A stretch of 39,089 nucleotides of DNA from Pseudomonadota bacterium (GTDB lineage Bacteria > Pseudomonadota > Gammaproteobacteria > Xanthomonadales > Xanthomonadaceae). The stretch's first letter is position 1. Every line of letters starts with the position of its first letter. The stretch is from NCBI GenBank assembly GCA_023430045.1, contig JAEZCF010000172.1, forward strand, positions 1 to 39,089, in the 5' to 3' direction. The notes under the pieces are model-generated. The model worked only from the letters and a program-made list of their open reading frames with translations. It did not search any database and was not told the DNA's origin. A program made the position numbers and the translations under genes. This document shows, piece after piece, positions 33,040-39,089 of the stretch.

Positions 33040-34068
33040 GTGAAGGCAGCAGGGCGTTGGAGCATCGCGACAGCGATGCTGCTGTTGGCCACGTGGGGCG
33101 CGGGCCTGGTGTTCTACCAGCTTCCCGGACCGACCTGGCTGGCCGGGCTGGTAGCTGCCGGCTGGCTGGTCGCCGCCGGATGGATGTCGCTGGCGGTGGG
33201 GCGTGGACGTGCGACCCGCCGACGCCTGGGGCTCTTCGCGGCCTGCATCGCGACCATCGCAGGGTGGTGGATGGCACTGTCGCCCCGGCAGGACCGGGTC
33301 TGGGCCGATGATGTCGCCGAGCGTCTGCACGTGATGTCCTTCGATGGACGCCACGTGGTGCTGGACAACGTGCGCGATTTCCGCTGGCGCTCCGAAGAGG
33401 ATTACGACGCCCGCTGGGTGCGCCGTGACTACGATCTGGATCAGCTGCGTTCGGCCGATCTGGTGCTGTCCTACTGGATGGGGCCGGCCATCGCCCACAC
33501 GCTGGTGTCGTTCGGCTTCGAAGACGGGCGGCACCTGGTCTTTTCGGTGGAAATCCGCAAGGAGCGCGGTGAATCGTTTTCCGCGCTGGGCGGATTCTTC
33601 CGCCGGTTCGAAATGACCCTGGTGGCCTCGGAGGAAACCGACATCATCCGCACCCGCACCAATGCGCGCGGAGAGGACGTCTACCTGTACCGCCTGCATG
33701 GGCTGACCCGCGCCCAGCTGCGCGCGCTGTTTGCGGGTTACCTGGACGAGGCGCGCCGGCTGGATGCCGCGCCGGCCTGGTACAACACGCTGACCAGCAA
33801 CTGCACCACCATCGTGTTCGACCTGGCTCGCCACATCGCGCCGGGGCTGCCGCTGGACTATCGCCTGCTGCTGTCCGGTTACCTGGCCGAATATGCCTAC
33901 GAACAGCAGGCGCTGGTGCCGGGTCATGATTTCGCCACGTTGCGGTCGCGGGGCCGGATCACCGAGCGCGCGCTGCAGCCGGGTGCTGAGGGTGATTTCT
34001 CGACATGGATCCGTCGCGGCGTGCCGGGCATGGCGCAGGACGGCAGCCCGCAGGAAAGCGAACAATGA
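33040..34068 (+). CDS. DUF4105 (Lnb N-terminal periplasmic domain) membrane protein
   Basis: A 342-aa protein with two to three N-terminal membrane helices (about 7-26, 30-52 and 65-80) and a DUF4105 domain outside. The region SADLVLSYWMGPAIAHTLVSF and the motif YNTLTSNCTTIVFDLARH, with a conserved NCTT cysteine, are typical; the domain is thought to resemble thiol peptidases, but activity is unproven. GTG start with AAGGA about ten bases before. Its TGA overlaps the next gene (ATGA), so both are made together and probably act together in the envelope. Confidence 0.85.
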   Translation: MKAAGRWSIATAMLLLATWGAGLVFYQLPGPTWLAGLVAAGWLVAAGWMSLAVGRGRATRRRLGLFAACIATIAGWWMALSPRQDRVWADDVAERLHVMSFDGRHVVLDNVRDFRWRSEEDYDARWVRRDYDLDQLRSADLVLSYWMGPAIAHTLVSFGFEDGRHLVFSVEIRKERGESFSALGGFFRRFEMTLVASEETDIIRTRTNARGEDVYLYRLHGLTRAQLRALFAGYLDEARRLDAAPAWYNTLTSNCTTIVFDLARHIAPGLPLDYRLLLSGYLAEYAYEQQALVPGHDFATLRSRGRITERALQPGAEGDFSTWIRRGVPGMAQDGSPQESEQ

Positions 34069-36053
34069 GCATGACGATGCGATGGATGGCGTGCGCCCGT
34101 ACCGGCCGGCTGCTGCTGGCGACGGCGGTGCTGCTGCTCGGCAGCGGCTGTGCCATGGTCACCGTGAAGCAGGTGGCGAACACGGATTACCTGCAGACCA
34201 AGCGCGCCGATGTGCTTACGTCCGGCAAGCTCAGCGCAGCTTCGCGGGAAACATTGAGCGTGGTCGGGCTGGATGAAAGCCAGTGCGACAAGGACGTGGT
34301 GGCCTGCCGTACCACGCTGCTGGAAACCGAGGGCATCAATACCGAACAGCGGCTGTCGGCGTTGTCCGAGCTGTGGGTGCGTACGGCGCTGGCGCTGAGC
34401 CCGAAGCCGAAGAATGCCGACAAGGAGCCGATGAGCGTGGCGGCAGCGGATGCCTGGCTGGAAGCCGCCCGGTATGCGTATGCCTATCTGTTCTTCAGCG
34501 GGCGTGCACCGTCGGACCGGGCCTTCGAGGATCGCCAGACCCAGGTGCGCGACTACTACAACCATGCAGCCGAGCAGACCGCGTCGATGATGTTCCGGCG
34601 CGCGCGTGAATCCGCGCTGGAAGGCGAGGATTACAACGCTCCGGTGGCGGGCGAGCGGTGGACCATCACCTCCAGCTTCGATCGTCTGGCACTGCCCAGC
34701 ATTCCCACCCGGCTGGTATCGGCGGCAACGGTCAGCTTCGTGGGCCTGCGCAGCACCTACCGACGCGACGGCTTCGGCGCCGAACTGGTGGTGGTGATGG
34801 ATCCGCCCAAGCTGAGCACGCCGCTGCCGCAGGCCGATGCGCCGGTGGACGGCGGTCCGCGCAGGCAGCGTGAGGAGGTGCCGCAGTACAGCGAGATGTC
34901 GTCGATCAACGCCACTGCCCTGCTGCGCTTCAAGGGCCAGTCACTGCAGGACGTGCTGGGTACCAGCCAGGTGCTGCTGGATGTCTATTCGCCGGAAGCC
35001 ACCGAGCATGTGGAACTGCAGGGCGAGCGGGTTCCGCTGGCCGGCAACTTCACCGCCGCCTATGGGCTGTGGCTGGCACAGAGCGGCTTTGCCACGCAGT
35101 CGCTGCGCACCCTGTTCGGCATGAGCGAGGGCATCAACAAGCCGCACATCTACCTGATGCAGCCGTGGGATCCCGATCGCCGCATCATCTTCATGCTGCA
35201 CGGCCTGGGCAGCAGTCCCGAAGCGTGGGTCAACGTGGCCAACGAAATCATGGGAGAACAGGAACTGCGCCGCGAGTTCCAGGTGTGGCAGGTCTATTAC
35301 CCGACCAATGCGCCGATCGCCCTGAACCGCTACGAGATCGCGCAGGCCTTCAACCAGACGTTGCAGCACTTCGATCCTGCCGGGCGTACGCGTGCGTCCA
35401 GGGACATGATCTATATCGGCCACAGCATGGGCGGCGTGCTGGCGCGGCTGCTGGTCAGTTCGTCCGGCGAAACGCTGTGGAACGATGTGACCACGCGCCA
35501 TGAGCTGAAGGGCGAAAGACTGCGGAGGATACAGGCCAAGCTGGGCCCGGTACTGCACTTCCAGCCGCAGCCGAACGTGGAACGGGCGATATTCATCGCC
35601 GCCCCGCACCAGGGGACCGATATCGCCGGCAACCGGATCGGCCGGCTGCTCGGCCGGCTGGTGCGGCTGCCGCTGACCATCCTGGGGTCGTTCGAGGAAG
35701 CGTTCCTTGCCCTGCAGCAGGACGACGGGCAGCGCGGCGGCAACAAGAAGGCGCGGGTACCGAACAGCATCGACAATCTCAAGGCGAGCGACCCGTTCGT
35801 GAAGGCGGCCGCGTCGCTGCCGATCCAGCCGGGGCTGAAGTATCACTCGATCATCGCGCACCGCAAACCGGACGTACCACTTGAACAGTCCGACGATGGG
35901 CTGGTGCCGTACTGGAGCGCGCACCTGGATGGCGCGTTGTCGGAGAAGGTCATCACCTCCGGCCACAGCGTGCAGGAAACCCCCCAGGCGGTGCTGGAGA
36001 TCCGGCGCATCCTGCGCGAAGACGTGGACGAGGTCGGCGCTCGCGCACGCTAG
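34065..36053 (+). CDS. lipoprotein alpha/beta hydrolase
   Basis: A 662-aa predicted lipoprotein. The signal peptide (RLLLATAVLLLGSGC) has its lipidation Cys at position 29, followed by Ala, which favours the outer membrane. The N-terminal 350 or so residues are a novel-looking region; the C-terminal part is an alpha/beta hydrolase with oxyanion-strand IIFMLHGLGSSPEAW, nucleophile motif GHSMGG (Ser454) and IAAPHQGTDIAG, of the lipase/PGAP1-like sort. Charge-relay Asp and His cannot be fixed by eye; GHSVQE near the end is a candidate for the His. Translationally coupled to the DUF4105 gene. Substrate unknown. Confidence 0.85.
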   Translation: MSMTMRWMACARTGRLLLATAVLLLGSGCAMVTVKQVANTDYLQTKRADVLTSGKLSAASRETLSVVGLDESQCDKDVVACRTTLLETEGINTEQRLSALSELWVRTALALSPKPKNADKEPMSVAAADAWLEAARYAYAYLFFSGRAPSDRAFEDRQTQVRDYYNHAAEQTASMMFRRARESALEGEDYNAPVAGERWTITSSFDRLALPSIPTRLVSAATVSFVGLRSTYRRDGFGAELVVVMDPPKLSTPLPQADAPVDGGPRRQREEVPQYSEMSSINATALLRFKGQSLQDVLGTSQVLLDVYSPEATEHVELQGERVPLAGNFTAAYGLWLAQSGFATQSLRTLFGMSEGINKPHIYLMQPWDPDRRIIFMLHGLGSSPEAWVNVANEIMGEQELRREFQVWQVYYPTNAPIALNRYEIAQAFNQTLQHFDPAGRTRASRDMIYIGHSMGGVLARLLVSSSGETLWNDVTTRHELKGERLRRIQAKLGPVLHFQPQPNVERAIFIAAPHQGTDIAGNRIGRLLGRLVRLPLTILGSFEEAFLALQQDDGQRGGNKKARVPNSIDNLKASDPFVKAAASLPIQPGLKYHSIIAHRKPDVPLEQSDDGLVPYWSAHLDGALSEKVITSGHSVQETPQAVLEIRRILREDVDEVGARAR

Positions 36054-36097
36054 AGCCACGCGCTGCCGGGTTGCGCGATGCTGCGCGGTGTCCGGCT

Positions 36098-36120
36098 TGC
36101 CGGGCAGAGCCCGGCACTAC
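36098..36120 (-). repeat. SMAG (GTAG) repeat
   Basis: T-GCCGGGC-AGA-GCCCGGC-ACTAC: GTAG on the minus strand. Almost identical to the copies near 10.3 kb. Lies between the convergent hydrolase and SDR genes. Confidence 0.75.
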
Positions 36121-36159
36121 AATGCGACGCGCGATGCGGCGGGATCCCGGCAGGGCGCG

Positions 36160-36762
36160 TTACCAGGCGGTGATGGTCTGCCCGCTCTGGATGCCTTCCA
36201 CCGCGCGCTGGTAGGCCAGTGCCACGCGCCGCGCCGGAATCGGCTCGAAACCCGGGAAATACGGCGCATAACCTTCCATGGATTCTTCCAGCACCGTCGG
36301 GCTGACCACGTTGATGCGCAGGCCGCGCGGCAGCAGCTCGAATGCGGCGGCACGCACGAAGCCTTCCAGCGCCGCGTTCACCGCCGTGGCATTGGCGCCA
36401 TCGCGGATCGGCTGCGCGCTGATGATGCCGCTGGTAAGGGTGATCGAACCGCCTTCGCGCAGGTGATGCTGGGCGGCCAGTGCCAGCCGCACCTGGCCCA
36501 GCAGCTTGTCCTGCAGGCCGGTGGCGAAAGCGGCCGCGTCCATCTGCACCAGTGGCCCGAAATGCACCTGCCCGGTGGTGGCGATCACCGCGTCCAGCGG
36601 ACCGGTGGCGGCGAAAAGTGCCTGTACGCTGGCGTCCTGGGTGAGATCGACGCGATGGTCGCCGCTGCTGCGGCCGGCTCGCAGTACTTCATGGTGGACC
36701 GCGAGGTGGTCGGCGACGGCACGGCCGAGGGTGCCGGAAGCACCGATGACAAGGATCTTCAT
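36160..36762 (-). CDS. SDR-family protein lacking the YxxxK motif
   Basis: A 200-aa short-chain dehydrogenase-like protein. The nucleotide motif GASGTLG (7-13) and a Ser in TLTSGII are present, but where SDR enzymes have YxxxK this reads GANATAVNAALEG, so both the catalytic Tyr and Lys are missing. The same variant occurs in a recognisable subfamily of short SDRs, so it is not a recent mutation. It probably binds NAD(P) and may not be a classic reductase. Standalone, with a SMAG repeat behind it. Confidence 0.85.
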   Translation of the reverse strand: MKILVIGASGTLGRAVADHLAVHHEVLRAGRSSGDHRVDLTQDASVQALFAATGPLDAVIATTGQVHFGPLVQMDAAAFATGLQDKLLGQVRLALAAQHHLREGGSITLTSGIISAQPIRDGANATAVNAALEGFVRAAAFELLPRGLRINVVSPTVLEESMEGYAPYFPGFEPIPARRVALAYQRAVEGIQSGQTITAW

Positions 36763-36888
36763 GGACAGGTTCCGTGGAAGGGAGGGGAATCCGTAGCAGG
36801 CAGGGCACGGCGGGGCGGTGGATCGTCAGCCAGCACACCGCCATGGAACAGCGTTGCGCACGGGCCACGATGGCCCCGCGGCGTTGAA

Positions 36889-37713
36889 TCAACCATCGTT
36901 CGCGGCTGACAATTCCTTTCCGCGCTGCTGCGCAGCCTTCAGTGCGGCATCCACCAGGGTTTCGAAACCCCCGGCCTGGAAGCGTTCGATCGCCGCCTGC
37001 GTGGTGCCGCCTGGGGACGTGACACGACGGCGCAGTTCCGCGGCCGGCTCGCCGGCTTCGTCCAGCATGCGTGCGGCCCCCAGCAGGGTCTGCTGCACGA
37101 GGGTGCGCGCGGCGTCGGCCGGCAGGCCCTGCGCGATGCCGGCAGCTTCCATGGCTTCGGCCAGCAGGAACACGTACGCAGGACCGCTGCCGGATACGGC
37201 GGTGACCGAATCCATCAGGGTTTCGTCGTCCACCCAGACGGTGCGTCCAGCGCTGGACAGCACCGTATCGGCCTGGCCGCGCTGCACGCTGGATACCTGC
37301 GCGGTGGCGAACAGGCCGGTAACGCCGGCCCCGAGCAGCGCCGGGGTGTTGGGCATGGCGCGCACCACCGGCAGGCCACCGCCCAGCCAGCGGTCCAACT
37401 GGGCGCTGGTGATGCCGGCGGCGATGGAAACCAGCAGCGGACGACGGTCCTGGGCGATATCCCGCAGCGAGCCGCACACCTCGCGCAGTACCTGGGGCTT
37501 CACCGCCAGCACCCAGGTATCGGTCTGACTGGCTGCGTCGCTGGCGCTGGCATGCACGTGGACGCCGAAGTCGGCACTGAGCGCCTCGCGCAATGCCTGC
37601 ACCGGTTCGGCGACATGGATGCGCGCGGGAGCAGCGCCCTGGCGGACCAGGCCGGCAATCAGGCTGCGGGCCATGTTGCCGCCGCCGATGAAGGCGATGG
37701 GGGTATCGGTCAT
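36889..37713 (-). CDS. proC: pyrroline-5-carboxylate reductase
   Basis: Last step of proline synthesis (P5C to proline with NADPH). The 274-aa protein has the Rossmann motif FIGGGNMARSLI, MPNTPALLGAGVTGL and the signature VSGSGPAYVFLLAEAM. AGGAGA precedes the ATG at 37713. Directly downstream of yggS (26 bases), the standard proteobacterial order. Confidence 0.96.
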   Translation of the reverse strand: MTDTPIAFIGGGNMARSLIAGLVRQGAAPARIHVAEPVQALREALSADFGVHVHASASDAASQTDTWVLAVKPQVLREVCGSLRDIAQDRRPLLVSIAAGITSAQLDRWLGGGLPVVRAMPNTPALLGAGVTGLFATAQVSSVQRGQADTVLSSAGRTVWVDDETLMDSVTAVSGSGPAYVFLLAEAMEAAGIAQGLPADAARTLVQQTLLGAARMLDEAGEPAAELRRRVTSPGGTTQAAIERFQAGGFETLVDAALKAAQQRGKELSAANDG

Positions 37714-37739
37714 CTGCACTCTCCTTTCAATCTGTGGGT

Positions 37740-38432
37740 TCACGCCGCAGGGCCGGATCGGCCGGGCGAGCGCGCGCCGAACAGCGCGGTGCCGATCCGG
37801 ACCATGGTGGCCCCTTCGGCGATGGCGTCGGCATAGTCGTCGCTCATGCCCATCGACAGCGTGTCCACCTGCGGGTGGACGTCGGCGAGCGCCTTGAACA
37901 GGCCATGCATGCGGGCGAACGCGGCGCGGCGGCGCGCGCTTTCCGGCCACGGGGCCGGGATGGCCATCAGCCCGCGCAGCGCCAGCCGGGGCTCGGCGGC
38001 CACGGCGTCCGCCAGGGCGGACAGCTCGCCAGGAGCGCAGCCATGCTTGCTGTCCTCGTCGTCGATGTTGACCTGGATGAGCACGTTCAACGGCGGCTGT
38101 TCCGGGCTGCGATGCCGGCCCAGGGCGGCCACCAGCTTCGCGCGGTCCACGCTCTGCACCCAGTTGAAGTGCTGGGCGACCACATCGGCCTTGTTGGTCT
38201 GCAGATGGCCCACAAGGTGCCATTCCAGCGCCAGGGACCGCAGCGCCTGGATCTTCGCCAGTCCTTCCTGCACGTAGTTTTCGCCGAAGGCACGTTGTCC
38301 CTGGGCCGCCAGCGCCGCCACCGCCTCGGCCGGGCGGGTCTTGGAGACCGCCAGCAGGACAGGGGGCGGGTGGCCCACGGCGGCGGCCGCCTTGCGAAGG
38401 TTGCTCAGGATTTCAGGCAGCGGACTGGACAC
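37740..38432 (-). CDS. yggS: YggS family pyridoxal-phosphate homeostasis protein
   Basis: A 230-aa single-domain PLP-binding TIM-barrel protein (YggS/PLPBP) that buffers PLP. Lys31 in VLLAVSKTRP is the PLP lysine; FGENYVQE, WHLVGHLQTNK and LSMGMSDDYADAI are family motifs. The frame is open further upstream, but those codons run into the pilT coding region, and the GTG at 38432 gives the standard N-terminus (SSPLPEILSNLRK). Divergent from pilT, ahead of proC. Confidence 0.94.
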   Translation of the reverse strand: MSSPLPEILSNLRKAAAAVGHPPPVLLAVSKTRPAEAVAALAAQGQRAFGENYVQEGLAKIQALRSLALEWHLVGHLQTNKADVVAQHFNWVQSVDRAKLVAALGRHRSPEQPPLNVLIQVNIDDEDSKHGCAPGELSALADAVAAEPRLALRGLMAIPAPWPESARRRAAFARMHGLFKALADVHPQVDTLSMGMSDDYADAIAEGATMVRIGTALFGARSPGRSGPAA

Positions 38433-38459
38433 GTAGCGCGTTCCGGTGTGACAGGGGGC

Positions 38460-38465
38460 TATACT
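38460..38465 (+). promoter_or_regulatory. -10 element for pilT
   Basis: TATACT, with no convincing -35 at 16-18 bases. It lies in the 87-base gap between the divergent yggS and pilT genes; the start near 38472 would give a leader of about 48 nt. Confidence 0.4.
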
Positions 38466-38519
38466 GACGCCCGGGGAAACAACCTTCCAGTCCAAGCCGT
38501 TATTGGGGAGTAGCCGCTC

Positions 38520-39089
38520 ATGGATATCGCCGAGCTGTTGGCGTTTTCCGTCAAGAACAAAGCATCCGACCTGCACCTGTCCGCAGGCCTGCCGCCGATG
38601 ATCCGTGTCGACGGCGATGTCCGTCGCATCAACATTCCTGCGCTGGACCACAAGCAGGTGCATGCGCTGGTGTACGACATCATGTCGGACAAGCAGCGAC
38701 GCGATTACGAAGAGTTCCTGGAGGTGGATTTCTCGTTCGAGATTCCTTCGCTGGCGCGCTTCCGCGTGAATGCCTTCAACCAGAACCGCGGTGCCGGTGC
38801 GGTGTTCCGCACCATTCCGTCCGAGGTGCTGACCCTGGAGGACCTGGCCTGCCCGCCGCTGTTCCGCGAAGTCATCCAGCAGCCGCAGGGCCTGATCCTG
38901 GTGACCGGGCCGACCGGCTCGGGCAAGTCGACCACGCTCGCGGCGATGATTGACCACATCAACAAGAACGAGTACGGGCACATCCTCACCATCGAGGATC
39001 CGATCGAGTTCGTGCACACCTCGCAGAAGTGCCTGATCAACCAGCGCGAGGTGCACCGCGACACGCACGGCTTCAGCGAGGCGCTGCGT
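38520..39089 (+). CDS. pilT: type IV pilus retraction ATPase PilT (cut by window end)
   Basis: First 190 residues of PilT, the hexameric ATPase that retracts type IV pili. N-terminus MDIAELLAFSVKNKASDLHL and SAGLPPMIRVDGDVRRI, Walker A GPTGSGKST (130-138), Asp box TIEDPIEFVH (157-166) and the CLINQREVHRDTHGF region. GGGGAG about ten bases before the ATG. The frame is open at the window end; the remaining 150 or so residues are outside. Conserved neighbours yggS-proC support the call. Confidence 0.97.
   Translation, partial: MDIAELLAFSVKNKASDLHLSAGLPPMIRVDGDVRRINIPALDHKQVHALVYDIMSDKQRRDYEEFLEVDFSFEIPSLARFRVNAFNQNRGAGAVFRTIPSEVLTLEDLACPPLFREVIQQPQGLILVTGPTGSGKSTTLAAMIDHINKNEYGHILTIEDPIEFVHTSQKCLINQREVHRDTHGFSEALR

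Noticed and set aside
35881..36909. 342-codon plus frame across the hydrolase end and SDR gene
   Set aside because: Spans a SMAG repeat and runs antisense to the SDR; composition is that of a shadow frame.

Overview
The window is a GC-rich gammaproteobacterial chromosome segment that fits Stenotrophomonas (maltophilia group) within the Xanthomonadaceae. The reasons are the gene order (tRNA-Ser–dnaX–ybaB–recR; rpmF–fabH–X–fabD–fabG–acpP–fabF–pabB–mltG–tmk–holB–pilZ; proC–yggS–pilT), the TonB receptor/PepSY genes, and many short palindromes ending in GTAG, which look like the SMAG (REP-type) repeats of S. maltophilia. The genus is an inference from synteny and protein style; no database search was possible.

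Layout. 1-3.9 kb: tRNA-Ser(GGA) on the minus strand, then dnaX, ybaB, recR and a HIT-family hydrolase on the plus strand. 3.9-8.4 kb: a compact minus-strand operon MoxR ATPase–DUF58–TgpA-type transglutaminase–Slp lipoprotein, divergent from a membrane glycosyltransferase (8.4-10.2 kb). 10.2-10.9 kb: a GTAG-repeat cluster and maf/yceF. 11.0-22.2 kb: the fatty-acid and housekeeping cluster, starting at a TTGACA promoter that would give a nearly leaderless yceD message. The cluster runs through rpmF, fabH, an unusual kinase-like gene, fabD, fabG, acpP, fabF and pabB, and ends with the ATGA-chained mltG-tmk-holB-pilZ. 22.2-22.4 kb: tRNA-Val(CAC) with a near-consensus promoter and a strong terminator.

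22.4-36.1 kb is more variable: a secreted M4 metalloprotease divergent from a two-motif aspartic protease; a metal-uptake group (His-rich DUF2946 protein, TonB-dependent receptor, PepSY membrane protein); a small membrane protein behind a CRP/Clp-like site; a second PepSY protein with a 64-aa membrane partner behind a Fur-box-like promoter; a GFA-family zinc protein; and a translationally coupled DUF4105 membrane protein plus lipoprotein alpha/beta hydrolase. 36.1-39.1 kb returns to conserved synteny: an SDR, proC, yggS, and pilT cut off by the window end.

No CRISPR array, prophage, intact insertion sequence or integrase is visible. The points most worth a second look are: the PabB homologue with Ala instead of the nucleophilic Lys in the PIxGT motif, in a cluster without pabC; the kinase-fold protein lacking the catalytic Asp inside the fab cluster; the predicted leaderless promoters; the class-II CRP/Clp architecture at 30.2 kb; a 37-nt near-duplicate of part of the aspartic protease gene; the GGGGGACGGAGG hairpin; and the DUF4105/hydrolase pair.
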